NCBI GenBank assembly: GCA_900771365.1 | Contig: CAAGNU010000238.1 | Coordinates: forward strand, 1-20,732 | Reading direction: 5' to 3' | DNA: 20,732 bases | Origin: Bacteroidales bacterium | GTDB lineage: Bacteria > Bacteroidota > Bacteroidia > Bacteroidales > P3 | In this document: positions 6,357 to 14,788 of the stretch, piece after piece | Position numbering within the stretch: the first letter of the stretch is position 1 | Layout: each line of letters starts with the position of its first letter | The notes under the pieces: generated by a model | The model's input: the letters and a program-made list of their open reading frames with translations, nothing else | Told to the model about the DNA's origin: nothing | The model's database searches: none | Made by a program: the position numbers and the translations under genes

Positions 6357-7895
6357 TTACAATACTATTACTTTCTGGGCTGCGGAGAGGCCGACGCGGA
6401 CCACATAGATGCCCGCACGCACGGGGACGCTCCACTCGGCAGCACGCTGCTGAGAGCGGGTTGCCACACAGCGGCCCATGAGGTCATACACCCCAACATC
6501 CTGGCCTTCGATACCCCTGACAACAATGTTCTTATCCTGGGCAAAAACCTGAGCGTTAGAGGACTCGACAGAGCGGATGCCCGCGGGGTCGTAGCCGTGG
6601 TAGGAGGTGTCGGGCTCAAGGCCGATGATGGCGCCGTGCCACTTGGTGAAGTCCATTCCCGAGGGACGCATGGCATCCAACTTGAAATAACCATTCGAGG
6701 AACCCGACCATCCCCAGTTGAGGTGAAACATATTGGAGTCTATCTCATCGGAGAAATAGCCATCGATGACGTAGCCGTGGCCGTTAGTGCCACTATGGCC
6801 TGCCTCGTTATTCTCGTAAGCCCAGCCTGCATAGTAGATGGGTTTGCCGTCGCGGAGGCTTTCATAGAGCATAGTCATCCAAACACTGTCGTTTCCGATA
6901 GAGTCGCGCATACCAGCATAGCTGAACTTATAGCCAAAATGCTTGGGAATGCGGTAGTCTGCACCATAGGTGGCATCAAGGTGGAGGCTGGTGTCGAAGA
7001 TGGCATATTCAGGCAAAGACCAGCTGCCGCTACCACTAGGGGAATAGTTCATATCCAGAGCCACACCGACATGATAGAGCAGTGTGGAAATGGCGACCTT
7101 CACGCTGTCGGGACTGTTGGCGTAGGCATAGTCGTTCATGTTGGCCCAGTCGTAATAGGTGTGCTCATAATCGGCAAACTGCTCGCCATAGTGCCAATTG
7201 GGATAGGCCGCAGGGTTGTTTGCACCATTGTAGGAGTGCTGGCCAAAACCATGCTCCGGGTAGTCCCAGTAGTTCATAATCATTCCCAGAGCCGTGGCCA
7301 CACAGCCTGTCACAGAGCCGCCTGGACAGAGATCATTGTAGGGCGTGCCCTGACCCCACTGCATGCCACCAAGAAGCTGCTGGATATCATCGTGGTAGAT
7401 ATCGCCTTTGGCATCATTGCGGAGTGCACGCTCGTAGGCCTCGCCGCTTTCCAACAGGGTCCATTTCTGCTCAATCGCCTTGGTGGAAGATATGCCGGCA
7501 GCACGTGCGGCAGCAATCTCGCGGCCATACTGCTGGAGTTGGCAGCGAACGGCGGGGTTGAGATTATCTTTGTCAAGCGTTCCCTCCATGGAGAAGGCCA
7601 GCACGGGGGAAGCGATATCATCACCGCTCACCACGACAAAGCCAAGATGGCCCGCCTCTTTGGTCGACATATAATAATTGTATACATAAATATTACTGAC
7701 GGCGACCTCCTCGGTAACATCTTGCAACATCCATTGGACATCTGCATCGATAGGAGTTTTCTCGCCTTTCAATTCAAAGAGGAAAAGGCGTGCAGCTGTG
7801 CTGGCAACCTTCTCGGCCTGCGTTGAGGAGACAGGTCTTGCACAAAGGTCGGCAGCCATCAGCAAAATCGTTAGGGCAACAAGGATTTTCTTCAT
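6357..7895 (-). CDS. Secreted C10-family (streptopain-like) cysteine protease with T9SS-like tail
   Basis: This 512-residue secreted zymogen resembles streptococcal SpeB and Porphyromonas/Prevotella C10 proteases. The signal peptide is MKKILVALTILLMAADLCA. A prodomain of the Spi/C10 type follows (residues ~24-150, beginning QAEKVASTAARLF). In the peptidase domain the nucleophile is Cys198, in GGSVTGCVATALGMIMNYW; the catalytic His is His373, in GTNGHGYVIDGYF; NWGWSG at ~393-398 follows as in the family. The last ~70 residues (VYDLMGRCVA ... AGIYVVRVG ... KVIVL) match the pattern of a type A sorting domain for type IX secretion, so the protein is probably exported to the surface. The start at 7895 was chosen because it gives a clean signal peptide; the longer frame runs into purL. 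It begins 19 nt after the purL stop, an unusual pairing of a virulence- or nutrition-type protease with a purine gene. Confidence 0.93.
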   Translation of the reverse strand: MKKILVALTILLMAADLCARPVSSTQAEKVASTAARLFLFELKGEKTPIDADVQWMLQDVTEEVAVSNIYVYNYYMSTKEAGHLGFVVVSGDDIASPVLAFSMEGTLDKDNLNPAVRCQLQQYGREIAAARAAGISSTKAIEQKWTLLESGEAYERALRNDAKGDIYHDDIQQLLGGMQWGQGTPYNDLCPGGSVTGCVATALGMIMNYWDYPEHGFGQHSYNGANNPAAYPNWHYGEQFADYEHTYYDWANMNDYAYANSPDSVKVAISTLLYHVGVALDMNYSPSGSGSWSLPEYAIFDTSLHLDATYGADYRIPKHFGYKFSYAGMRDSIGNDSVWMTMLYESLRDGKPIYYAGWAYENNEAGHSGTNGHGYVIDGYFSDEIDSNMFHLNWGWSGSSNGYFKLDAMRPSGMDFTKWHGAIIGLEPDTSYHGYDPAGIRSVESSNAQVFAQDKNIVVRGIEGQDVGVYDLMGRCVATRSQQRAAEWSVPVRAGIYVVRVGLSAAQKVIVL

Positions 7896-7914
7896 ATTGT
7901 CATGTATTTGATGA

Positions 7915-10900
7915 TTATTCAAAATATGCCACACCGCTCTCGAAGATCTTCTGGTCTTGCTCGCCATAGATGTTGAGATAAGTGCCAGGACGACGGCGCT
8001 CGCTGTGAGCCATCTTGCCAAGCACGCGGCCGTCGGGACTGGTGATACCCTCGATGGCCATGTAGGAGCCGTTCATATTGAAGGTCTCGCACATGGTGGA
8101 GTTGCCTTGCAAATCGACATACTGCGTGGCAACCTGTCCCTTGGCAAAGAGTTCGTCAATCCATGCCTTGGGAGCCACAAAGCGGCCCTCGCCGTGCGAG
8201 ATGGGCACCACATAGCTCTCGCCAAGCGTGGCCTGCTGCAGCCATGGTGAGAGGTTGCTGACCACCTTGGTGTGGGCCATCATGCTTTGGTGACGACCAA
8301 TCGTGTTGAAGGTAAGGGTGGGCGAATCGACACTCTGCGGACGGATTTCGCCGTAAGGCACCAAGCCGAGCTTGACCAGGGCTTGGAAGCCGTTGCAGAT
8401 GCCGAGCATGAGGCCGTCGCGTTCTTTGAGGAGCTGCATCACGGCATCGCTGATGCGCGGGTTGCGGAAGACGCTGGTGATGAACTTAGCGCTGCCCTCG
8501 GGCTCGTCGCCTGCTGAGAAGCCGCCAGGCACCATGATAATCTGGCTCTCAGCGATGGCACGGGCAAAGGCCTCGACGCTCTCGCTAATCTGGCTGGCGT
8601 TCTGGTTACGGAAGATGAGGGTCTCCACATCTGCTCCAGCACGGAGGAAGGCACGAGCGGAGTCGTACTCGCAGTTGGTACCGGGGAAGGTGGGGATGAA
8701 GACCTTGGGCTTGGCCACCTTGTGCTTGCACACATAGATGTCTTTGGCCTTGAAGAGAGGCGTCTTGGGCACCTCGGTCTCGACGGCGTTGCTCTTGGTG
8801 GGGAAGATATCTTCGAGGGTGCCAGTCCACGACTTAAGCATCTCATCCATGGCGATGCTTTGGCCGCCAACTTGGAAGATGCCATCATCTGTGACGCGGC
8901 CAATCTTGCGGGCCACGGCCGGGAGGTCGCCACAATTGGACACTTCGACCACGATAGCGCCGTATTTCTTCTCGAAGAGTTCGTTCACATCAAATTTCTC
9001 ATCAAACACAACACCCATGCGGTTGCCGAAGGCCATCTTGCTCACAGCCTCGGCCACGCCGCCAAAGCCGACAGCATAGGCCGACTTAATGGCGCCCACA
9101 CCAACAGCCTGATGCAGAGCCTTGTACATAGCCGTAAGGAGTCGGTAGTTGGGCATATTCATCTTGTCGGGCTTGATTTCGAGGAGGTAGAGGTAGTTGC
9201 CTGCCTTCTTCAGTTCGGGAGTGACGACATGCTTCATATCGCTCACACCCACGGCAAAGCTGCACATCGTAGGAGGCACGTCAATATCGTTGAAAGTGCC
9301 GCTCATAGAGTCCTTGCCGCCGATAGCGGGCAGTTTGAAGCCCATCTGGGCGTTGTAGGCGCCGAGGAGTGCGGTGAAGGGCTGGCCCCAGCGATAGGGA
9401 TCCTGGCCGAGGCGCTTGAAATATTCTTGGAAAGTGAGGCGCACCTTGGTGGTGTCGCCACCTGCTGCAGCCACCTTGGCCACAGAATCGACCACGGCAT
9501 AGACTGCGCCATGGAAGGGACTCCAGCTGCTGAGGTAGGGGTCAAAGCCGTAGCTCATAATGGTCACGGTGTCGCATTTAGCGGTAAGAGTGGGAAGCAT
9601 GCCCACCATGCTCTGTGTGGGCGTGGTCTGGGTCTTGCCTCCGTAGGGCATCACCACGCTGCCGGCTCCGATAGTGCTATCGAACATCTCCACGAGGCCC
9701 TTCTGGGAGCAGACGTTGAGGTCGGCGAGATTGCTGAGCCAGCGAGCCTTGATGTCACCTTCGAGGTTACGGACGTCGCCGCGAGCCTCTTCGGGCATGG
9801 TTACGGAGACTTTAGTCTCTTGGTGGGCACCGTTTGTGTCGATAAAGCGACGGCTGAGGTTGACCACCTCTTTGCCACGCCAGGAGATGACCATGCGGGG
9901 TTCCTCGGTGACGGTGGCCACAACCACAGCTTCGAGGTTCTCCTCATCGGCATACTGGAGCATCTTGTCCACATCCTTGGGGTCGACCACCACGGCCATA
10001 CGTTCCTGGCTCTCGCTGATGGCGAGCTCGGTGCCGTCGAGGCCGGCATATTTCTTGGGGACCTTGTCGAGGTTGATTTGGAGGCCGTCGGCCAGCTCGC
10101 CGATAGCCACACTGACGCCACCTGCGCCAAAGTCGTTGCATTTCTTGATAAGGGAAGACACCTCCTCGCGACGGAAGAGGCGCTGTATCTTGCGTTCAGT
10201 GGGAGCGTTGCCTTTCTGAACCTCGGCGCCACAAGTGGTGAGCGAAGAGGTGTTATGAGCCTTGGAGGCACCCGTGGCGCCACCACAGCCGTCACGGCCT
10301 GTGCGGCCGCCGAGGAGGATAATGACGTCGCCGGGGTCGCTCGTAAGGCGCTTCACCTGGCGGCGAGGAGCGGCAGCCACCACGGCACCAATCTCCATGC
10401 GCTTGGCCACATAGTTGGGATGATACACTTCGTTGACGAGGCCTGTGGCCAAGCCAATCTGATTGCCGTAGCTGCTATAGCCTCGGGCTGCCGTGGTGAC
10501 AATCTTGCGCTGGGGCAGCTTGCCGGCGAGGGTCTCGCTGAGAGGACGCGTGGGGTCGGCAGCACCCGTCACACGCATGGCCTGGTAGACGTAAGTGCGG
10601 CCGCTTAGCGGGTCGCGGATGCAGCCGCCGAGGCAGGTGGCCGCACCGCCGAAGGGCTCAATCTCGGTGGGGTGGTTGTGGGTCTCGTTCTTGAAGTTGA
10701 CGAGCCACTCCTCGGTCTTGCCGTCCATCTTGACGGGCACCACGATACTGCAAGCGTTGATTTCGTCGCTCACCTCCTGGTCATCAAGGAGGCCCATCTT
10801 GCGGATGCGCTTAGCAGCGAGGGTTCCGATGTCCATGAGGCAGACATATTTGTCCGTGCGGCCAACGTACTGGTCCTTATGGTCGGCCAGATATTGCTGG

Positions 10901-11652
10901 AAGGCGTTTTCAATCAGGGGACGATAATAGCCTTCGTCGAACTGCACATCTGTGAGCTCGGTGGCGAAGGTGGTGTGTCGACAGTGGTCGCTCCAGTAAG
11001 TGTCGAGGACACGTATCTCAGTCATACTGGGGTCGCGCTGCTCCTCATCGTGGAAATAGCGCTGGATGTGCAGGAAGTCGGCAAAGGTCATAGCCAGTCC
11101 CAAAGACTCATAGAGAGCCTTCAACTCGGCCTCGGCCATATCCTTGAAGCCGTCGAAAATGTGCACGTCGGCGGGCTCATCGTAATGCTCTACAAGGGTC
11201 TCAGGCTTCTCCTCAGAGGTCACGCGGCTGTCGACAGGGTTGACGCAGTGCTTCACCACAGCTTGGCGTTGTTCTTCGGTGAGGGTGCCGCTGATGACAT
11301 AGGTCTTGGCGGAGCGGATAAGGGGCTGCTCAGCGGGATTGAGCAAGCAGACACACTGCTCGGCAGAGTCGGCTCTCTGGTCGAACTGGCCAGGCAGATA
11401 TTCCACGGTGAAGACAAAATCGGACTCCTCGTGAGGGAATGCCTCTTCATAAACATCATCAACGGGAGGCTCAGAGAATACCGTCATCTTCGCCTTCTCG
11501 TAGGTCTCCTCGGAGAGATTTTCAATGTCGTAGCGGATCAGAACCCGCACGTTCTCAGACGCGATGCCCAAATATTCAGCCATCTCGTCCTTCAATTCCT
11601 TTGCTGCGATAGCAAAGTCAGCCTTTTTTTCTACAAAAATTCGCCTAATCAT
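7915..11652 (-). CDS. purL: Phosphoribosylformylglycinamidine synthase (single-chain PurL)
   Basis: FGAM synthase converts FGAR, glutamine and ATP to FGAM in purine synthesis. At about 1245 residues this is the large fused form, comprising the PurS-like N-terminal domain, two PurL halves and a PurQ-type glutaminase. Visible blocks: TYWSDHCRHTTF near 218-229; NETHNHPTEIEPFGGAATC from ~322; GGRTGRDGCGGATGAS; FGAGGVSVAIGELADG; and GGKDSMSGTFND. The C-terminal glutaminase starts at ~984 (VFIPTFPGTNCEYDSARAF). Its nucleophile is Cys1086 (LGICNGFQ), with His1216 and Glu1218 (KMAHSERRR) completing the triad. The start at 11652 (MIRRIFVEKK) replaces a longer frame whose extra 13 residues are poly-A/T-derived. 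The gene is preceded by a 134-nt spacer after the acyltransferase gene and followed closely by the C10 protease gene. Confidence 0.96.
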   Translation of the reverse strand: MIRRIFVEKKADFAIAAKELKDEMAEYLGIASENVRVLIRYDIENLSEETYEKAKMTVFSEPPVDDVYEEAFPHEESDFVFTVEYLPGQFDQRADSAEQCVCLLNPAEQPLIRSAKTYVISGTLTEEQRQAVVKHCVNPVDSRVTSEEKPETLVEHYDEPADVHIFDGFKDMAEAELKALYESLGLAMTFADFLHIQRYFHDEEQRDPSMTEIRVLDTYWSDHCRHTTFATELTDVQFDEGYYRPLIENAFQQYLADHKDQYVGRTDKYVCLMDIGTLAAKRIRKMGLLDDQEVSDEINACSIVVPVKMDGKTEEWLVNFKNETHNHPTEIEPFGGAATCLGGCIRDPLSGRTYVYQAMRVTGAADPTRPLSETLAGKLPQRKIVTTAARGYSSYGNQIGLATGLVNEVYHPNYVAKRMEIGAVVAAAPRRQVKRLTSDPGDVIILLGGRTGRDGCGGATGASKAHNTSSLTTCGAEVQKGNAPTERKIQRLFRREEVSSLIKKCNDFGAGGVSVAIGELADGLQINLDKVPKKYAGLDGTELAISESQERMAVVVDPKDVDKMLQYADEENLEAVVVATVTEEPRMVISWRGKEVVNLSRRFIDTNGAHQETKVSVTMPEEARGDVRNLEGDIKARWLSNLADLNVCSQKGLVEMFDSTIGAGSVVMPYGGKTQTTPTQSMVGMLPTLTAKCDTVTIMSYGFDPYLSSWSPFHGAVYAVVDSVAKVAAAGGDTTKVRLTFQEYFKRLGQDPYRWGQPFTALLGAYNAQMGFKLPAIGGKDSMSGTFNDIDVPPTMCSFAVGVSDMKHVVTPELKKAGNYLYLLEIKPDKMNMPNYRLLTAMYKALHQAVGVGAIKSAYAVGFGGVAEAVSKMAFGNRMGVVFDEKFDVNELFEKKYGAIVVEVSNCGDLPAVARKIGRVTDDGIFQVGGQSIAMDEMLKSWTGTLEDIFPTKSNAVETEVPKTPLFKAKDIYVCKHKVAKPKVFIPTFPGTNCEYDSARAFLRAGADVETLIFRNQNASQISESVEAFARAIAESQIIMVPGGFSAGDEPEGSAKFITSVFRNPRISDAVMQLLKERDGLMLGICNGFQALVKLGLVPYGEIRPQSVDSPTLTFNTIGRHQSMMAHTKVVSNLSPWLQQATLGESYVVPISHGEGRFVAPKAWIDELFAKGQVATQYVDLQGNSTMCETFNMNGSYMAIEGITSPDGRVLGKMAHSERRRPGTYLNIYGEQDQKIFESGVAYFE

Positions 11653-11786
11653 ATATCGTTTATTTTTTTTCGTTTCTAAAATAATGTTCACACTCTTCCG
11701 TCACGGCAACAGACCGCGGCAATCGCCCCACTCTTAATAATTCTTCGTTCAATAGGACTCTTATCCCACTCATGATTCTTAATACA

Positions 11787-12353
11787 TCACTCCCACTTCT
11801 TAAACGCCCATCCCTCTGGGTGCTTGGGAGGCATGGTGTTGAAGAATTCTATCATGCGGGCCACGTCGGCCTCGTAATCGCCCGAAGGCACGATAGTGGG
11901 GCCGTAGCCTGCACGCTTCTTCTCAAAGTCCATAAAGCCCAGCATAATGGGCACGCCGGCCTGCATGGCAATCTCATAAAAGCCGCGTTTGAAGCGTTTC
12001 ACAGGCTTGCGCGTGGCCTCGGGCGTGAGCACGATGCTCGAATGCGGGTTCTCCTTCAGCACTTGCACAGCCATAGGCACCAAGTTGTTGTTCCTATTGC
12101 CGCGGTCCACGGGCACCACGCCCAGACGGCGCAGTATCGGGGTGGTGATGAAATTGAAGAATTCCTTCTTCATAAAAATCTTCGGATTGGCATCCGCAGC
12201 AAACAGCACAGCCGCACCCACAAAAAAGTCGGCAATCGAGGTATGAGGGGCTACAGCAACCACACAATGGTGCAATTCTGGGCGCTCTTTCACGTCTGGA
12301 ATTTCAAAGTGCCAGCCGCATAGTTTCACAAACCATATCCAAATCTTTTTCAT
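11787..12353 (-). CDS. 1-acyl-glycerol-3-phosphate acyltransferase family protein (PlsC-like)
   Basis: This 188-residue member of the PlsC/LPLAT superfamily transfers acyl chains to lysophosphatidate or a related acceptor at the membrane. The HX4D catalytic motif is HTSIAD at 37-42. The acceptor-binding block is PVDRGNRN at 81-88 and the third motif is TPEATRKP at 110-117 (PEATR in place of the classical PEGTR). The N-terminus (MKKIWIWFVKLCGW) is amphipathic and could lie on the membrane. The protein is short and has no transmembrane helix, as in the small Bacteroidota acyltransferases of this type. A near-perfect -7 box lies about 50 nt upstream (12406-12413). The exact substrate cannot be read from sequence. 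It lies upstream of purL but with a 134-nt gap, so cotranscription is uncertain. Confidence 0.88.
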   Translation of the reverse strand: MKKIWIWFVKLCGWHFEIPDVKERPELHHCVVAVAPHTSIADFFVGAAVLFAADANPKIFMKKEFFNFITTPILRRLGVVPVDRGNRNNNLVPMAVQVLKENPHSSIVLTPEATRKPVKRFKRGFYEIAMQAGVPIMLGFMDFEKKRAGYGPTIVPSGDYEADVARMIEFFNTMPPKHPEGWAFKKWE

Positions 12354-12405
12354 TTTCAGCCTTATATAATATTATCCCTATAAAAAAAACTATTTAACCA
12401 GTCTG

Positions 12406-12413
12406 CAAATATA
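12406..12413 (-). promoter_or_regulatory. -7 box (TATATTTG) for the acyltransferase gene
   Basis: The minus strand reads TATATTTG followed by CAGAC, an exact TAnnTTTG match about 52 nt upstream of the start at 12353. No TTTG -33 box is seen at the preferred 19-nt spacing. Confidence 0.6.
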
Positions 12414-12683
12414 CGAAAAAATATTGATATAATAAAATATAAGCTGCAAATTTAACGCTCCTCGACTTTCCGCCCCTTCTCAAAGTCCTCCAAGAAAGTT
12501 CTTTTCTGCCTCCCTCCTTGGCATAAAATCCAGCTCCCGTTTTCAGAGCCGATTTTAACATTTCACAGAGCCGTTTTGACACCCATCTCCACACGCTTTT
12601 GAAGGCCGTTTTTTCATCCTTTTCACAAGCCTCGTCCCACCCCATTTCCAGTCCCAAAAATCCTCCGTCCAGGCTTCGCCCCT

Positions 12684-12733
12684 ACGAGCGAAGATTGAGC
12701 GAAGCTACAGCGAAGGTTGGGCGGAGCTTCCCC
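12684..12733 (-). repeat. 11-nt periodic array with GAAGCTCCGCCC leader, copy B
   Basis: On the minus strand GGGGAAGCTCCGCCC (12719-12733) is followed by three 11-nt units built on TTCGCT (12706-12716, 12695-12705, 12684-12694). This has the same layout as copy A at 1549-1609 but in the opposite orientation. Confidence 0.6.
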
Positions 12734-12905
12734 GAGCCTTTTTTCGACCTATTTTGTCCCCTCGGAAGGTTCGTTTCGACCCTTTCTCTCCCACTGTGGA
12801 AAAGTACCTTTCCGCGAGCTTGTTTTTCGCTCTCAGAGGAGGAGCGAAATAGTCCTCGCAAAGCCTATTTTTTAACATTTCAAAGATTTTTACGCAAAGA
12901 ACAAT

Positions 12906-13355
12906 TTAATACAGCATATCTTTCTCATCCGCAATATGTTGCAGCAATCCCTCATCGGCTGGGAGCCACATCACCTCTCCAAGCCCCTCTGGCCTCAGCC
13001 ATCTGGCCGAGAGATGCTCTTTCAGCCTATAGCCTTCGCCCACGAGACGGCACAGAAAACAGTGCATGGCGAGGTGGAAATCGGGGTAGTCATACTCAAC
13101 CGTCTCGAAGAACCGCAGCACCTCGATTTCGGCCTCCATCTCCTCTCTAATCTCCCTCTTCAGAGCCTCCTCGCGGCTCTCGCCTGCCTCAATCTTGCCC
13201 CCTGGAAACTCCCAGTAGCCCTTCCATTCCCCATAGCCTCGCTGGGTGGCCAGCACGGCCCCATCACGCACCATAATGGCCGCCACGACCTCTATCCGCT
13301 TTCTCAAATTTGGACATATCATATTGTCAAACTGAGCATTACACACATTCTTCAT
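12906..13355 (-). CDS. NUDIX hydrolase (MutT-like)
   Basis: This is a small cytosolic nucleoside-diphosphate-linked hydrolase of the MutT / CTP pyrophosphohydrolase type. From the start used here (149 residues) the Nudix box begins at residue 53: G, five residues, E59, seven residues, then REIREE at 67-72. This fits GX5EX7REUXEE, but the usual Gly after EE is replaced by Glu (EEMEAEI). The preceding WKGYWEFPGGKIEAGE block is typical of 8-oxo-dGTP/CTP-type MutT proteins, and LSARWLRPEGLGEVMWLPADE of their C-terminus. Start choice: the ATG at 13367 lies only 4 nt past a -7 box (13372-13379), so the ATG at 13355 is more plausible. A third ATG at 13322 (MICPNLRKRIEVVAAI) also fits family length. 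It is divergent from the epimerase-like gene, and its real substrate is unknown. Confidence 0.9.
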   Translation of the reverse strand: MKNVCNAQFDNMICPNLRKRIEVVAAIMVRDGAVLATQRGYGEWKGYWEFPGGKIEAGESREEALKREIREEMEAEIEVLRFFETVEYDYPDFHLAMHCFLCRLVGEGYRLKEHLSARWLRPEGLGEVMWLPADEGLLQHIADEKDMLY

Positions 13356-13371
13356 TTCATCTTCCATGATG

Positions 13372-13379
13372 CAAAGATA
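13372..13379 (-). promoter_or_regulatory. -7 box (TATCTTTG) for the NUDIX gene
   Basis: The minus strand reads TATCTTTGCATC, an exact TAnnTTTG match with the favoured downstream GCA. Transcription would start around 13366, so the NUDIX transcript has a very short or no leader unless an internal ATG is used. Confidence 0.6.
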
Positions 13380-13464
13380 CGACTTTTATTTATACTATAC
13401 GCTTGGGGAGGTGGCTATTTATAATTATTTTCATTATTAAAGTATCTATTACCGATTTTTTTCG

Positions 13465-13472
13465 TATCTTTG
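13465..13472 (+). promoter_or_regulatory. -7 box (TATCTTTG) for the epimerase-like gene
   Basis: TATCTTTGCA on the plus strand is an exact -7 match, 13 nt before the ATG at 13486. It implies a leader of only ~7-13 nt. It is the mirror of the NUDIX promoter about 90 nt away. Confidence 0.6.
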
Positions 13473-13485
13473 CAAATTCAAATCT

Positions 13486-14364
13486 ATGCCTATGAAGCTT
13501 CATAACGACATCTTTTCCATCGAGGTCTCCGAACACGGAGCCGAGCTGATTTCCTTGCAAAAGGAGGGCTTTGAGTATATCTGGCCCGCCTTGCCCGAGT
13601 TCTGGAAACGCCACGTGCCCATCCTATTCCCTATCGTGGGAAAGGTCTTCGACGGCACTTACCGCGTACAGGGGAAGGCATATCATCTGCCGCAGCACGG
13701 CTTCGCCCGCGACAGCGAGTTCGAGGTCGTGGAGGCTGGCGAGAGCCAGGTTTCGCTACGCCTACGTTCTTCCGAAGAGACGCTTTGCGACTACCCCTAC
13801 CCTTTCATCCTCACGGCTACGTATATATTGGAATGTAATACCTTGCGTTGTATTTGGAAGGTAGAGAACCCCGCTGATGAGCCCATGTATTTCCAAATCG
13901 GAGCCCATCCCGCCTTCAACTATCCTCATTTCGAGGCTGAGGATGTGCTTCACGGCTACCTCGAGTTCAGCCGCGAGGGCGAGCCCACGGATGTCCTCAC
14001 CATAGCCCTCCTGGGCGAGAGCGGCTGCGTGCTGCCCGAGACCGAATGCCTCCTCCTACCCGAGAGCCGCCTGCCCCTCACGCAGCATATCTTCGACCGT
14101 GGCGCCCTCGTGCTCGAAGAACGCCAGGCCGATAAGGTGACACTCTTCGACAAGCTCCGCCAGCCCGTGCTCGCCGTCACTTTCGACGCGCCCGTCCTCG
14201 GCATCTGGTCGCCCACGAACGCACCCTTCTGCTGCATAGAGCCCTGGTATGGCCGCGCCGACAGCGAGGGCTTCGCCGGCCCCATAGAGCAGCGCCAGCA
14301 CATACAGCTCCTCCCCGCCCACAGCGCCTTCACCTTCGAATACGACATCACCCTCCTCCGCTAA
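13486..14364 (+). CDS. Aldose 1-epimerase family protein (LacX/YeaD-type mutarotase-like)
   Basis: This 292-residue cytosolic beta-sandwich protein belongs to the galactose mutarotase-like superfamily, which interconverts anomers of aldoses or hexose-6-phosphates. Family blocks are RHVPILFPIVGKV at 42-54, the catalytic-type His in QHGFARDSEF (His71), GAHPAFNYP (His141) and CIEPWYGRAD (Glu252, the usual catalytic base position). The length and the N-terminal GAEL.SL...EYIW pattern match the LacX-like branch rather than GalM. The start could be 13486 (MPMK) or 13492 (MKLH); the -7 box at 13465-13472 leaves only a short leader for either. It is transcribed away from the NUDIX gene and converges with the DUF2442 gene across 14 nt. 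The sugar substrate cannot be deduced. Confidence 0.92.
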   Translation: MPMKLHNDIFSIEVSEHGAELISLQKEGFEYIWPALPEFWKRHVPILFPIVGKVFDGTYRVQGKAYHLPQHGFARDSEFEVVEAGESQVSLRLRSSEETLCDYPYPFILTATYILECNTLRCIWKVENPADEPMYFQIGAHPAFNYPHFEAEDVLHGYLEFSREGEPTDVLTIALLGESGCVLPETECLLLPESRLPLTQHIFDRGALVLEERQADKVTLFDKLRQPVLAVTFDAPVLGIWSPTNAPFCCIEPWYGRADSEGFAGPIEQRQHIQLLPAHSAFTFEYDITLLR

Positions 14365-14388
14365 AGCCGCAGCCCCGCTTAGGCTTTT
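14363..14388 (+). terminator. Possible bidirectional terminator between converging genes
   Basis: AAAGCC (14363-14368) pairs with GGCTTT (14382-14387) across a 13-nt loop. T residues follow on the plus strand and the epimerase-like stop codon directly precedes it. The right arm lies inside the last codons of the converging DUF2442 gene. The stem is short. Confidence 0.4.
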
Positions 14389-14786
14389 ACATCGCAATAC
14401 TCCTTCCCGAGCTGATGGATTTCTCTGAGAATCATCTCTTCGCGCTCTTTTGAAGGCACTTTGAAACCGTTGATATAATTACGAAGCAATGAGGCATTGA
14501 GACCTATTCTTTTGGCAAATTCAGCCACGTTGATTTCTTTATGCGTGAGGAAAAAAGGCTGCAAAGCCGTCGGCTCCGCATCAGGATATTCGAAACTCTC
14601 GAATGAGACGTCCTCGTTCAAAGCACGCCAATGTATGCCCGAGAAGCCTACAATGTAATTGGCACGCTCCTCGTCCGAAGCAGCCCTTAAACGGCTGTAC
14701 CACAGCAACGATTGCTTCATGATACGGCCGTCCGCATCCTCTATATAGATATATTCATTATCGAACCAAACACGAGTAACCGTCAT
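14379..14786 (-). CDS. DUF2442 domain protein with C-terminal helix-turn-helix-like region
   Basis: Residues 1-~70 match the DUF2442 pattern: DADGRIMKQSLLWYSRLRAAS, then GIHWRALNEDVSFESF. Residues ~88-130 (NVAEFAKRIGLNASLLRNYINGFKVPSKE) have the look of an HTH of the Cro/C1 or phage-repressor type, which suggests DNA binding. DUF2442 proteins are commonly paired with DUF4160 proteins and have been proposed to act in toxin-antitoxin-like modules. Here the partner gene is directly upstream with a 2-nt gap (TAG TT ATG), so translation is probably coupled. By this architecture it would be the antitoxin or autoregulator. It converges with the epimerase-like gene. Function is inferred from family pairing only. 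Confidence 0.85.
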   Translation of the reverse strand: MTVTRVWFDNEYIYIEDADGRIMKQSLLWYSRLRAASDEERANYIVGFSGIHWRALNEDVSFESFEYPDAEPTALQPFFLTHKEINVAEFAKRIGLNASLLRNYINGFKVPSKEREEMILREIHQLGKEYCDVKA

Positions 14787-14788
14787 AA

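Larger units (their letters stand above)
12354..12905. other. Gene-free interval with repeats and promoter
   Basis: No convincing gene lies in these ~550 bases; the frames that cross them have atypical composition and overlap repeats. The interval holds the acyltransferase promoter (12406-12413), two copies of TTTTAACATTTCA (12553-12565, 12870-12882) and the inverted copy of the 11-nt array (12684-12733). The rest shows nothing recognisable. Confidence 0.65.

Noticed and set aside
8722..10608. 628-codon open frame on the plus strand
   Set aside because: It is entirely antisense to purL and has the same shadow composition. No start context or domain supports it.
11653..11786. Riboswitch upstream of purL
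   Set aside because: The 134-nt spacer shows no purine-riboswitch core or clear multi-helix structure that I can recognise.
12394..12657. 87-codon minus-strand frame
   Set aside because: It overlaps the acyltransferase promoter region, has no recognisable domain, and its composition fits intergenic DNA.
12599..13150. 183-codon plus-strand frame
   Set aside because: It starts in repeat-bearing intergenic DNA and ends antisense to the NUDIX gene; Ser/Arg/Pro/Phe-rich with no motif.
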